Positions 25,277-34,459 of a DNA stretch of 64,000 nucleotides are shown here, in pieces (position 1 is the first letter of the stretch; each line of letters begins with the position of its first letter). The DNA is taken from positions 2,542,001 through 2,606,000 of the forward strand of contig NZ_CP104143.1 in the NCBI RefSeq assembly GCF_025200715.1. The letters are read 5' to 3'. The position numbers were made by a program, and so were the translations under genes. The stretch comes from Rhizobium sullae. GTDB lineage: Bacteria; Pseudomonadota; Alphaproteobacteria; Rhizobiales; Rhizobiaceae. The notes beneath the pieces are model-generated. The model worked only from the letters and a program-made list of their open reading frames with translations, did not search any database and was not told the DNA's origin.

Positions 25277-26704
25277 ATGAAATTTGGAACAAGCGGCCTG
25301 CGCGGCCTTTCCACCGATCTGAAAGGCCGGGCGTCGACTGTCTATGCGACAGCGTTCGGGCAGTATCTTCTTGAAAGCGGCCACGCAAAAGAAGGCGATC
25401 TCGTCCTGCTCGGCCGCGACTTCCGCGATTCCAGCCCTGCGATCGCTGAGACCTGTGCTCTCGCGCTGACCAGACTGGGCTTCAGGGTCGCCGACTGCGG
25501 CACCGTTCCGACGCCGGCGCTCGCGCTTTACGGATCGCGCAACAAGGCCGCCAGCCTGATGATCACCGGCTCGCACATCCCGGCGGACCGCAACGGCATC
25601 AAATTCTATCGGCCCGATGGCGAGATCGATAAGGCGGACGAAGCGGCGATATCCGACCTTGCAGCCAAGCTCGACCGCCCCCTGCCCGAAGGCGTAATGG
25701 CAGGCAAAGCAGATATTGAGGACAGGTCCGGCGAATGTGCCGAATCCTTCATGGCGCGTAACGCCGGCATCCTGCCTCCAAATGCCCTTTCCGGCCTGAA
25801 GATCGGCGTCTATCAGCACAGTACGGTTGCGCGCGACATGATGGTGCGGCTGCTGTCGCATTACGGAGCCGAAGCCATCGCGCTTGGACGGTCGGAGACA
25901 TTCATCCCCGTGGATACCGAAGCCGTTTCGGCGGAAACTATCGCGTTCCTGAAGGATTGGGCACAGTCCCTGACGCTTGATGCGCTCGTTTCGGCCGATG
26001 GCGACGGCGACCGGCCTTTGGCAGCGGACGAGACCGGCGCTCCGCTGCGCGGCGACCTGCTCGGGCTCATCGCTGCGAATTTTCTGAACGCCGGCACCGT
26101 CGTAACGCCCGTTACCTCCAACTCCGGCATCGAGACGGCCGGCTCTTTCAACGTCACCCGCACGCGTGTCGGCTCGCCCTTCGTCATCGCCGGCATGCAG
26201 GAGGCGATCTCCGCAGGCAAGGACCGCGTGATGGGCTTTGAAGCCAATGGCGGCCTGCTGACCGGTTCGGATTTCGCCATCAACGGCAAGACGCTGGAGG
26301 CATTGCCGACACGCGACTGCTTCCTGCCGATACTGGCCGTCCTTTCGCTGGCGGCGGCACAGAAGAAGCCGCTGTCTGCGATTGCCGGTTTCTACAATCT
26401 TCCGGTCGCGGCGGCCGACCGGCTGGAGAACTTCCCCGTCGAGACGAGCGCACGGCTCATGGCCTATTTGCGCGCCTCGCAGGAAAACCTCGCCGAATTC
26501 CTGAAGCCTATTGGCAAGCCCTTCACAGCAAGCGATATCGATGGCTTGCGCGTCACGCTGGCCGACAAGCGCATCATCCATTTCCGTCCCTCGGGCAACG
26601 CGCCGGAGATGCGCTGCTATGTCGAAGCGGAAACCGAACAGGCCGCAAGCCAGCTGCTTGACGCCGGACTGAACCGGATCACGCACTGGGCCGGACAGAA
26701 TTGA
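25277..26704 (+). CDS. manB: Phosphomannomutase/phosphoglucomutase (ManB/NoeK-like)
   Basis: 475 residues of the alpha-D-phosphohexomutase family. The phosphoserine loop is ITGSHIPADRNGIKFY (Ser99), a variant of the usual TASHNP; the Mg-binding loop is SADGDGDRPL; the sugar loop is GFEANGGLLTGSDF; and the phosphate-binding end is HFRPSGNAPEMRCYVEAE. It would convert mannose-6-P to mannose-1-P, the substrate of the next gene's product; its stop is 33 bases before that gene's start. Glucose or glucosamine phosphates are alternative substrates. Confidence 0.87.
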   Translation: MKFGTSGLRGLSTDLKGRASTVYATAFGQYLLESGHAKEGDLVLLGRDFRDSSPAIAETCALALTRLGFRVADCGTVPTPALALYGSRNKAASLMITGSHIPADRNGIKFYRPDGEIDKADEAAISDLAAKLDRPLPEGVMAGKADIEDRSGECAESFMARNAGILPPNALSGLKIGVYQHSTVARDMMVRLLSHYGAEAIALGRSETFIPVDTEAVSAETIAFLKDWAQSLTLDALVSADGDGDRPLAADETGAPLRGDLLGLIAANFLNAGTVVTPVTSNSGIETAGSFNVTRTRVGSPFVIAGMQEAISAGKDRVMGFEANGGLLTGSDFAINGKTLEALPTRDCFLPILAVLSLAAAQKKPLSAIAGFYNLPVAAADRLENFPVETSARLMAYLRASQENLAEFLKPIGKPFTASDIDGLRVTLADKRIIHFRPSGNAPEMRCYVEAETEQAASQLLDAGLNRITHWAGQN

Positions 26705-26736
26705 TTGAAGACAGAAGATTTGAGGAAACGCACCCG

Positions 26737-28164
26737 ATGACGCAAAAGATCGTTCCCGTGATCATGGCAGGAGGCAAGGGCACGCGCCTGTGGCCGCTGT
26801 CGCGCGCTGCCGCGCCCAAGCAATTCATCCAGTTCATCGGCGACAAGACGCTGTTCCAGGAAACGCTCGCCCGCGTCTCCGATCCGGCCCTCTACGAAGC
26901 GCCGATCGTGCTGACCAATGAGGAATTCCGCTTTCTCGTTGCCGAACAGGCCCGCGAACTCGATCATACGCTGAAGGCAATCCTGCTGGAGCCGGTGGCC
27001 CGCAACACCGCACCTGCCGTTGCCGCCGCTGCCACCCTCGTTGCCGACCTTTTCGGCAAGGACGCGATCATGCATGTGCTCGGCTCGGACTATGAGATCG
27101 TCGCCGACGAGAGCTATTTCGACAGCGTGCGCATGGCACGGGAAACGGCCGCCAGCGGCAAGCTCGTGACGTTCGGCATCCAGCCGTCCGAACCAGCAGT
27201 TGGTTACGGCTATATCGAGGGCGGCGAAAACCTTCCGACCGGCGCGCAGACAGTGAGACGCTTCATCGAAAAGCCGCCTTTGGACAAGGCGAAAGACATG
27301 GTGGCTGCCGGCGGCTTCTACTGGAATTCCGGCATGTTCATGTTCCAGGTGTCTTCACTCCTGGCCGAGATGCGCAACTATGCCCCGGACGTCATGATAG
27401 CGGCAGGAGACGCCGTCGCGAAGGCCGCCCGCGATCTCGACTTCACCCGTCTCGACGCCAAATCCTTCGCAACGGCCCCCAACATCTCGATCGACTATGC
27501 GATCATGGAAAAGACGGCCAATGCCGCCGTCGTGCCCTCGCCCTTCAAGTGGTCGGATCTCGGCAGCTGGGATTCCGTCTGGAAAACCGGGACACGCGAC
27601 CCGAACGGCAACGTCGCGACCGCCAACACGACGCTCGTCAACAGCCGCAACTCGCTGGTGATGAGCCACGGCGTGCATCTAGCCGTTCAGGGGATGGAGG
27701 ATGTCGCGGTCATCGCCAGCGAAGATGCCGTCTATGTCGGGAAGCTGCAGGACAGCCAGAGCGTCGGCGACCTCGTCAAGACGCTGGCCGCCCTGCCCGC
27801 GACGTCGAAACTGACCGAGACCCATCCGACCTCGTACCGGCCTTGGGGCGGCTATACCTCGATCTTCAACGGCGACCGCTTTCAGGTGAAGCGCATCTTC
27901 GTGACACCCGGCAAGAAGCTGTCGCTGCAGAAGCATCACCACCGCTCGGAACACTGGATCGTCGTCAAGGGTACGGCCGAGGTGACAATCGGCGAGAATG
28001 TACAGATGCTGCGGGAAAACGAGTCGGTCTATATCCCGCTCGGCGAGGTGCACCGCCTGGCAAACCCGGGCAAGATCATGCTCGAACTGATCGAGGTGCA
28101 GACCGGCTCCTACCTCGGCGAGGACGATATCATCCGCATCGTCGACGAGTTTGGGCGCAGCTGA
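26737..28164 (+). CDS. manC: Mannose-1-phosphate guanylyltransferase / mannose-6-phosphate isomerase
   Basis: 475 residues, bifunctional ManC/NoeJ/XanB type. The N-terminal nucleotidyltransferase has MAGGKGTRLWPLSR and FIEKP; the C-terminal cupin isomerase (from about residue 355) has HHHRSEHWIVVKGTAEVT. It makes GDP-mannose from mannose-1-P and GTP. The start at 26737 follows TGAGGAAACG. It forms an operon with the phosphomannomutase gene; GDP-mannose would feed LPS or Nod-factor fucose rather than succinoglycan, which contains neither. Confidence 0.92.
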   Translation: MTQKIVPVIMAGGKGTRLWPLSRAAAPKQFIQFIGDKTLFQETLARVSDPALYEAPIVLTNEEFRFLVAEQARELDHTLKAILLEPVARNTAPAVAAAATLVADLFGKDAIMHVLGSDYEIVADESYFDSVRMARETAASGKLVTFGIQPSEPAVGYGYIEGGENLPTGAQTVRRFIEKPPLDKAKDMVAAGGFYWNSGMFMFQVSSLLAEMRNYAPDVMIAAGDAVAKAARDLDFTRLDAKSFATAPNISIDYAIMEKTANAAVVPSPFKWSDLGSWDSVWKTGTRDPNGNVATANTTLVNSRNSLVMSHGVHLAVQGMEDVAVIASEDAVYVGKLQDSQSVGDLVKTLAALPATSKLTETHPTSYRPWGGYTSIFNGDRFQVKRIFVTPGKKLSLQKHHHRSEHWIVVKGTAEVTIGENVQMLRENESVYIPLGEVHRLANPGKIMLELIEVQTGSYLGEDDIIRIVDEFGRS

Positions 28165-28258
28165 GAACTGGCGCTGTCTTGAATTTATAACGGTGCGCCT
28201 GTAACACGATTGCGTTTTGCCGCCGGTAGGCCGCGATCGTTTTCATGAAGGTTATCCT

Positions 28259-29575
28259 ATGCGCATTGTTATGATTGGTTCGGGCTATGTCGGTCTCGTC
28301 TCGGGTGCCTGCCTTGCGGATTTCGGCCACCACATCACCTGCGTCGATAAATCCGAAGCGAAGATCGATGCCCTTGAGCGCGGTGAAGTGCCGATCTTCG
28401 AGCCGGGCCTCGATGCCATCATCGAACATAACCGGGCCGCCGGTCGCCTCGATTTCTCCAAAGACCTCGCTGCACCGGTCGCAGACGCCGATGTCGTTTT
28501 CATCGCAGTCGGCACGCCGTCGCGCCGCGGCGACGGCCATGCCGACCTGAGTTACGTCTATGCTGCAGCACGCGAGATTGCCGCCGCCGTCAGCGGCTTC
28601 ACGGTCGTCGTGACGAAATCCACTGTTCCCGTCGGCACCGGCGATGAGATCGAGCGCATCTTCCGCGAGGAGTTCCCCGGCAAGGATATCGCCGTCGTCT
28701 CCAACCCGGAATTCCTCCGCGAAGGTGCTGCCATCACCGATTTCAAGCGCCCCGACCGCATTGTCATCGGCACGGAAGATGCACGCGCCACTGAAGTGAT
28801 GCGCGAAGTCTACCGGCCGCTCTACCTCAACGAAGCACCGCTTTATTTCTGCGAGCGCCGCACGTCGGAGCTGATCAAGTACGCCGCCAACGCCTTCCTC
28901 GCCATGAAGATCACCTTCATCAACGAAATCGCCGATCTTTGCGAGCAGATCGGCGCGGACGTGCAGAAGGTTGCCAAGGGCATCGGCATGGACAAACGCA
29001 TCGGCGACAAGTTCCTGCATGCGGGTCCGGGCTATGGCGGCTCGTGCTTTCCGAAGGACACGCTGGCGCTCGTCAAGACCGCCCAGGATTATGACAGCCC
29101 GATGCGCCTCATCGAAACGACGGTGGCGATCAACGACAACCGCAAGCGGGCCATGGGCCGCAAGGTAATCGCCGCCTGCGGCGGCAGCGTGCGCGGCAAG
29201 AAGATCGCCGTGCTCGGCCTGACCTTCAAGCCGAACACCGACGACATGCGCGATGCGCCGTCGATCACCATTATCCAGGCATTGCTCGACGGCGGCGCCA
29301 CCGTTCACGCCTACGATCCGGAAGGCATGGAAGCGGCCAAGGAAATGCTTGGCACTGTCACCTACGGCACGGACCCTTATGAAATCGCCGAAGGCGCCGA
29401 CGCCATCGTGCTCGTTACCGAATGGGATGAATTCCGTGCGCTCGACTTCAAGCGCCTGAAGACCGCGATGAAGAATCCCGTGGTTGTGGACTTGCGAAAT
29501 GTCTATCCTGTCACCGAAATCACGCGTCACGGCTTCAGCCACTTCGCCGTCGGTAAGAAGACGGAGAAGAGATAG
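28259..29575 (+). CDS. rkpK: UDP-glucose 6-dehydrogenase
   Basis: 438 residues. It oxidises UDP-glucose to UDP-glucuronate with two NAD+. The N-terminal Rossmann motif is [20 protein letters not shown], the catalytic cysteine is in [17 protein letters not shown], and the C-terminal NAD-binding part has [16 protein letters not shown]. Start 28259 is the ATG directly at the family N-terminus. It is followed by an lpsL-like gene two bases on, as in Sinorhizobium rkpK-lpsL. The product serves LPS and K-antigen uronic acids. Confidence 0.94.
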   Translation: MRIVMIGSGYVGLVSGACLADFGHHITCVDKSEAKIDALERGEVPIFEPGLDAIIEHNRAAGRLDFSKDLAAPVADADVVFIAVGTPSRRGDGHADLSYVYAAAREIAAAVSGFTVVVTKSTVPVGTGDEIERIFREEFPGKDIAVVSNPEFLREGAAITDFKRPDRIVIGTEDARATEVMREVYRPLYLNEAPLYFCERRTSELIKYAANAFLAMKITFINEIADLCEQIGADVQKVAKGIGMDKRIGDKFLHAGPGYGGSCFPKDTLALVKTAQDYDSPMRLIETTVAINDNRKRAMGRKVIAACGGSVRGKKIAVLGLTFKPNTDDMRDAPSITIIQALLDGGATVHAYDPEGMEAAKEMLGTVTYGTDPYEIAEGADAIVLVTEWDEFRALDFKRLKTAMKNPVVVDLRNVYPVTEITRHGFSHFAVGKKTEKR

Positions 29576-29577
29576 AA

Positions 29578-30594
29578 ATGCATTACTTCATAACAGGCAC
29601 CGCAGGCTTCATCGGCTTTCACCTCGCGCGGCGCCTGTTGCAGGATGGGCATCGGGTTACCGGTTTCGACGGCCTGACGCCGTATTACAACGTCAAGCTC
29701 AAGCACATGCGGCATGCGGCTCTGGCCCAGTTCCCCACCTTCAAGCCGGTGGTCGCCATGCTTGAAGATCAGAAGGCGCTGGAGGACGCGGTCAGCCAGG
29801 CAAAGCCGGACGTCCTGATCCACCTCGCGGCCCAGGCGGGCGTCCGCTACAGTCTCGAAAATCCTCGCGCCTATCTGAGCTCGAACGTCGAAGGCTCGTG
29901 GAATATCCTGGAAACCGCGGAGCGCCATAAGGTGCAGCATCTAATGCTGGCCTCGACCTCTTCGATCTATGGTGCGAATCCCTCCGTTCCCTTCCATGAG
30001 ACCGACAGGGCCGACGAACCCCTGACGGTCTACGCCGCGACCAAGAAGTCGATGGAGCTGATGGCGCACAGTTATGCGCATCTGTACAAGGTGCCGACGA
30101 CCGCCTTCCGTTTCTTCACCGTCTATGGTCCCTGGGGCCGCCCGGACATGGCGCTCTTCAAGTTCGTGAAGAGCATGCTGGAAGACCAGCCGATCGAAAT
30201 CTACGGCGAAGGCAAGATGAGCCGCGATTTCACCTATATCGACGACCTCGTCGAGTCGATCGTGCGACTTTCCGCGATCACGCCCTCGGAGGAAAACCGC
30301 GTTGCCGACGAGAAGGTCGAGACGCTGTCCCGCCAGGCGCCGTTCCGCGTCGTCAATATCGGCGGCGGTCAGCCGGTCAGCCTCATGGACTTCGTGGAGA
30401 CCGTGGAGAGAGCGCTCGGCCAGCCGGCGCAGCGTAAGATGCTGCCAATGCAGAGGGGTGACGTGCCGCGCACCTTCGCAAGCCCGGACCTGCTTGTCGC
30501 CCTGACGGGATACAAACCGGACACGACGCTCGAAACCGGCATCAGAGCTTTTGTCGAATGGTATCTGGAAGCCCGCCGGGAGCTGGAATCGTAA
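29578..30594 (+). CDS. lpsL: NAD-dependent epimerase, UDP-glucuronate 4-epimerase-like
   Basis: 338-residue extended SDR enzyme: [18 protein letters not shown] (Gly-rich NAD loop), [18 protein letters not shown], and the catalytic [15 protein letters not shown]. This sequence pattern is typical of UDP-GlcA 4-epimerases, which give UDP-galacturonate, a donor for rhizobial LPS core and lipid A. Its start lies 2 bases after the dehydrogenase stop, so the two steps are in one operon. Its last 53 bases overlap the convergent GGDEF-EAL gene. Confidence 0.92.
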   Translation: MHYFITGTAGFIGFHLARRLLQDGHRVTGFDGLTPYYNVKLKHMRHAALAQFPTFKPVVAMLEDQKALEDAVSQAKPDVLIHLAAQAGVRYSLENPRAYLSSNVEGSWNILETAERHKVQHLMLASTSSIYGANPSVPFHETDRADEPLTVYAATKKSMELMAHSYAHLYKVPTTAFRFFTVYGPWGRPDMALFKFVKSMLEDQPIEIYGEGKMSRDFTYIDDLVESIVRLSAITPSEENRVADEKVETLSRQAPFRVVNIGGGQPVSLMDFVETVERALGQPAQRKMLPMQRGDVPRTFASPDLLVALTGYKPDTTLETGIRAFVEWYLEARRELES

Positions 30595-32389
30595 CTCCCA
30601 GCGTTCGTCCGCCCGCACCCGATTTGACCGGAATTCGGCCGGTCGGCGAAATGAGCTTGCCGATCTCCGCAGCTGGCATCGGATATCCGAGTGCATAACC
30701 CTGCAGCATGTCGCAGCCGAGCTGCGTCAACGCTTCAGCGTGGCCCTCCGTTTCAACGCCTTCCGCGATCACGGCGACATTGAGCGCCTTGGCTATGTCG
30801 ATGATGGAACTGACGACACGGTGTTGTTCCTCGGATTCGACGATGTCGGTCACCAACTGCCGGTCGAGTTTCAAGCGTGTTGGGCGCAGCTTTGCTAACC
30901 CGATTAGTGAGGCGTGCCCCGAGCCGAAATCATCGATCTCGATATCGATGCCCATCTGTTTGATCTGATCGATATTGCTCAGCAGCCTCTCATCGGGATC
31001 GTCGAGAAAGATCGTCTCCACCAGCTCGAAAGCGAATTCGCTAGGAGGAACCTCCATCGCCCGGAGGCCATCGAGCAGCGCCGGATCGAACAGCCGCGCG
31101 CTGGAAATGTTGACCGCTATGCGCGGAACAGCGGCGCCCCGATCCTGCCAATTGCGGCGATCATCCAGCGCCTTCCTGAGGATTGTTTCGTCGATGTCTG
31201 CCGAAAGTCCACTTTCTTCCGCAATCTTCAGGAACGCAGCAGGCGACAGCAAACCTCTTTCCGGATGAAGCCAGCGGGCAAGCGCTTCGAGGCCGGAAAT
31301 CGCGCGCGTCCTGGCGTCATATTGCACTTGGTAATATGGGACGATCTCTCCGCGCTCCAGGCCGCGCTTCAGCTCTTCGGCGAGGCGCCGTTTGCCGAGC
31401 AGTTCGTCCTGCAACTGCCGGGTAAAGAATTCGATGCGGTTCAAGCCGAGTTTCTTCGCCTGATAAAGCGCAAGATCGGACTCGGCGAACAGATTGCGCG
31501 TCCGCCGGCCGGTGTTCCATGATATGCCGATTGACGTGCCGGACTGCAGCAGTTCCTGGCCGAACCGGATCTTCTTGCGCAGCCGCTGCTGCACATCCGC
31601 CGCAATGCGGGTGAGTTCGTCGACACCTGCGAAATTCCAGAGCAGAACGACGAATTCATCGCCGCCAACCCGCGCGACGAGGCTGCTTCCCGGAACGGCG
31701 GCCGTAATCCGCAGCGCTGCCGCGCGCAGAACGGCGTCGCCTGCAGCGTGGCCATAGCTATCGTTGATCTGCTTGAACTGGTCGAGGCCAAGGTGAAGGA
31801 TGGCAAGCATCGAGTTCGACTTATCGGCATGCAGTTCGGTAAACCGCCTGTCGAACAGGCGGCGGTTGGGCAGCCCGGTCAAATAATCGTGCTCGGCCGC
31901 ATATTCGATGCGCGCGTTGCTTTCTTCAAGCGCCCTTGCCCGCGCCTCGGCGACCTGTCGTTGGTTCTTCAGCTCGGCGTTCAATATGACGTCCGCCGTG
32001 ACGTCCCACTCAGCGCCGATGAACGAGGGAGCGCCCTCCTCGCTGACGTAGAAATGCGCCCGCGAGCGCAAATGCCGGATTGCGCCGCTTGGCAGGATTA
32101 TGCGAAATTCGGAATTGTAGGCACCGCGCCGGGCGACCGCCTCCTCGAATTCCTGCACTGCGCGTTGCCGGTCTTCCGGATGGATCGCGTCGCACCACAT
32201 CGATGTCGGAACGACGCACATGGTCTCGCCTGTTTGATAGAGCCGGTGCATCTGCGCATCCCACAGGATCTGGTTGGTGCGCACATCATGCTCCCAAACG
32301 CCGATCTGCGACGCGTCGAGCGCAAGCTCGAGGCGCCTTAACAGATTCTGGAATTCCTGTTCCGACCGGGTCGGTGTTTTTTTCGGCAA
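30542..32389 (-). CDS. PAS-GGDEF-EAL cyclic-di-GMP protein
   Basis: 615 residues: a PAS/PAC sensor (about 15-140, ending [21 protein letters not shown]), a short coiled linker, a GGDEF domain (about 170-330) with intact [14 protein letters not shown], and an EAL domain (about 345-595) with [37 protein letters not shown] and [17 protein letters not shown]. Both catalytic sites look complete, so it may make or break cyclic di-GMP. No membrane segment is seen, so it is cytoplasmic. The C-terminus runs 53 bases into the convergent lpsL gene. Confidence 0.92.
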   Translation of the reverse strand: MPKKTPTRSEQEFQNLLRRLELALDASQIGVWEHDVRTNQILWDAQMHRLYQTGETMCVVPTSMWCDAIHPEDRQRAVQEFEEAVARRGAYNSEFRIILPSGAIRHLRSRAHFYVSEEGAPSFIGAEWDVTADVILNAELKNQRQVAEARARALEESNARIEYAAEHDYLTGLPNRRLFDRRFTELHADKSNSMLAILHLGLDQFKQINDSYGHAAGDAVLRAAALRITAAVPGSSLVARVGGDEFVVLLWNFAGVDELTRIAADVQQRLRKKIRFGQELLQSGTSIGISWNTGRRTRNLFAESDLALYQAKKLGLNRIEFFTRQLQDELLGKRRLAEELKRGLERGEIVPYYQVQYDARTRAISGLEALARWLHPERGLLSPAAFLKIAEESGLSADIDETILRKALDDRRNWQDRGAAVPRIAVNISSARLFDPALLDGLRAMEVPPSEFAFELVETIFLDDPDERLLSNIDQIKQMGIDIEIDDFGSGHASLIGLAKLRPTRLKLDRQLVTDIVESEEQHRVVSSIIDIAKALNVAVIAEGVETEGHAEALTQLGCDMLQGYALGYPMPAAEIGKLISPTGRIPVKSGAGGRTLGVTIPAPGGLPDTIRQKL

Positions 32390-32519
32390 TTCGGTGTCTC
32401 GGTCTTGAGCAGATGCGAGAAGTTATAATACCGTCTCAAACCCACATTAACGAAGCCTTTTACGAATTCCCGATCTAGTTACGAGGTGAACCCTTTCTTA
32501 CTTCCGTAGGGAGTGTCCC

Positions 32520-34304
32520 CTAATGGTTGTGACGTGGCGGAACCTTTGCAATCTGGCGGAAGTCTGCCGCCCCTTCAAGCACGGCCCCTTCCGAAAGCTG
32601 ATTGACCGACCGGCGGTATATTCGCTGCCACGGCGTGGCATCGGCCGGCACCGGCGGAATCCCATCTCCTTTCCGGCGTTCGATCTCTGCGTCGTCGACC
32701 AGCATGTCGCAGCGGCCGTAATTGAAATCGATCCGGATGATGTCGCCGGAGCGAAGCCAGGCGAGACCGCCGCCCGCGGCGCTTTCCGGCGAGGCGTTGA
32801 GGATCGAAGGACTGTCCGCCGTGCCCGACTGGCGGCCGTCGCCGATCGTCGGCAGGCTGCTGATGCCGCGTTTGAGGAGGTGGTCCGGCGGCTGCATGTT
32901 GACGACCTCGGCTGACCCCGGCCAGCCGATCGGTCCCGCCCCGCGGATAACGAGAATGGTATTCTCATCGATACCGAGCGAAGGATCGTTGATGCGGTTG
33001 TGATAGTCCTCCGAGCCGTCGAAGACGACAGCCTTCCCCTGGAATACGCCCTCGCGCCCGGCCTCCTGAAGATAACGCGCGCGGAACTCGTCCGAGACCA
33101 CGCTCATCTTCATGATCGCGAAATCGAAGAGATTGCCCTTAAGAACGAGGAAGCCCGCCCGCTCCTTGAGAGGTTTCGCAAACGGCCGGATGACCTCGCG
33201 GTCGCTCGCCTCCCGGCCTTCCAGATTCTCGGCCATGGTCCGGCCTGTCACCGTGCGACAGTTGCCGTCGAGCTTACCGACCTGCAGCAACTCCCACATG
33301 ATGGCCGGCGTGCCGCCTGCCCTGTGATAACGCTCGCCGAGATAGGCGCCAGCCGGCTGCACATTCGCAAGCAGCGGGATATCGAAACCATGGACTTGCC
33401 AGTCCTCGGGGTGGAGCTCGACACCCGCATGTTTCGCCATTGCCGCGAGATGCGGCTGCGCATTGGTCGAACCGCCGATCGCCGAATTGGTACGGATGGC
33501 GTTGAGGAAAGCCTCGCGCGTCAGGATGTCCGACGGCCTCAGGTCCTCGAACACAATCTCGACGGCGCGCCGCCCGGTGCGGTAGGCCATCTGGCCGCGC
33601 TCGCGGTAAGCAGCCGGAATGGCGCCGCACCCCGTCAGCGAAAGGCCGAGCGCTTCGGCCAGCGCGTTCATCGTCGAGGCTGTGCCCATCGTATTGCAGT
33701 GGCCGACGGACGGTGCAGAATCGAGCGCTGCCTGAAGGAACTCTTCCCTGTCGATTTCGCCGGCACCGTATTTGCGCCGCATGCGCCAGATCACGGTTCC
33801 GGAGCCCGCCAGTTCGCCCTCGTGCCAGCCGTCAAGCATCGGCCCGCCGGAAAGAACGATCGCCGGGATATCCACGGTCGACGCCGCCATGATTGCCGAA
33901 GGCGTGGTCTTGTCGCAGCCGGTCGTCAGCACGACGCCGTCGAGCGGATAGCCGTAGAGGATTTCGACAAGCCCGAGATAGGCGAGATTGCGGTCGAGCG
34001 CCGCCGTCGGACGCTTGCAGTTCTCGAAGATCGGATGCGTTGGAAACTCGATCGGAATGCCGCCCGCATCACGGATGCCGTCGCGCACGCGCTTGGCAAG
34101 CTCGACATGCACCCTGTTGCAGGGCGTAAGATCACTGCCGCTCTGGGCGATGCCGATGACCGGCTTGCCGGAGCGCAGCTCTTCCGGCGTGATGCCGTAG
34201 TTCATAAAGCGCTCGAGATAGAGCGCCGTCATATCAATATGATCGGGATTGTCGAACCAGTCCTGCGAACGCAGGCGGCGCTTCGGCGGCTTGTTTTCTG
34301 TCAT
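32520..34304 (-). CDS. xylD: IlvD/Edd-family dehydratase, D-xylonate dehydratase-like
   Basis: 594 residues, with the iron-sulfur cysteines of the family in GCDKTTPSAIM and GHCNTMGTASTMNALAEALG, and an SAIGGSTNAQPHLAAMAKHAG stretch. The N-terminus (RSQDWFDNPDHIDMTALYLE), the EELRSGKPVIGIAQSGSDLTP stretch and the end PRHNH agree closely with Caulobacter XylD as I recall it, favouring D-xylonate (or a related sugar acid) over dihydroxy-acid dehydratase for valine synthesis. No xylose dehydrogenase or transporter is nearby. It would make 2-keto-3-deoxy-sugar acids. Confidence 0.82.
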   Translation of the reverse strand: MTENKPPKRRLRSQDWFDNPDHIDMTALYLERFMNYGITPEELRSGKPVIGIAQSGSDLTPCNRVHVELAKRVRDGIRDAGGIPIEFPTHPIFENCKRPTAALDRNLAYLGLVEILYGYPLDGVVLTTGCDKTTPSAIMAASTVDIPAIVLSGGPMLDGWHEGELAGSGTVIWRMRRKYGAGEIDREEFLQAALDSAPSVGHCNTMGTASTMNALAEALGLSLTGCGAIPAAYRERGQMAYRTGRRAVEIVFEDLRPSDILTREAFLNAIRTNSAIGGSTNAQPHLAAMAKHAGVELHPEDWQVHGFDIPLLANVQPAGAYLGERYHRAGGTPAIMWELLQVGKLDGNCRTVTGRTMAENLEGREASDREVIRPFAKPLKERAGFLVLKGNLFDFAIMKMSVVSDEFRARYLQEAGREGVFQGKAVVFDGSEDYHNRINDPSLGIDENTILVIRGAGPIGWPGSAEVVNMQPPDHLLKRGISSLPTIGDGRQSGTADSPSILNASPESAAGGGLAWLRSGDIIRIDFNYGRCDMLVDDAEIERRKGDGIPPVPADATPWQRIYRRSVNQLSEGAVLEGAADFRQIAKVPPRHNH

Positions 34305-34407
34305 GTTGTCCTCCCCCTAACGGGCATGTTTGTACGCTCTGGCGGATGGCTCTGTTCGCCCGATGTACGTTCATCAAAGACATAGACGCATGACACCGCC
34401 ATGCAAA

Positions 34408-34442
34408 TAAAAAAGGCGGGACCAGATGTCCCGCCTTTGATT
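34408..34442 (-). terminator. Rho-independent terminator for the RND efflux operon
   Basis: AAAGGCGGGA (34412-34421) / TCCCGCCTTT (34429-34438), 7-base loop. On the minus strand the stem is followed by TTTTTATTT, a strong T run, just after the RND permease stop. It may also stop leftward-running read-through into the dehydratase gene. Confidence 0.85.
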
Positions 34443-34459
34443 TCGACAGCGTTTGCCGC

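Noticed and set aside
25268..26686. 472-codon antisense frame opposite the phosphomannomutase gene
   Set aside because: Shadow of a gene with clear phosphohexomutase motifs on the plus strand.
28130..29542. 470-codon antisense frame opposite the UDP-glucose dehydrogenase gene, and a similar 688-codon frame at 58381-60447 opposite exoK and exoL
   Set aside because: The sense strand carries full catalytic motifs; the antisense products have no recognisable domain and simply mirror third-position GC bias.
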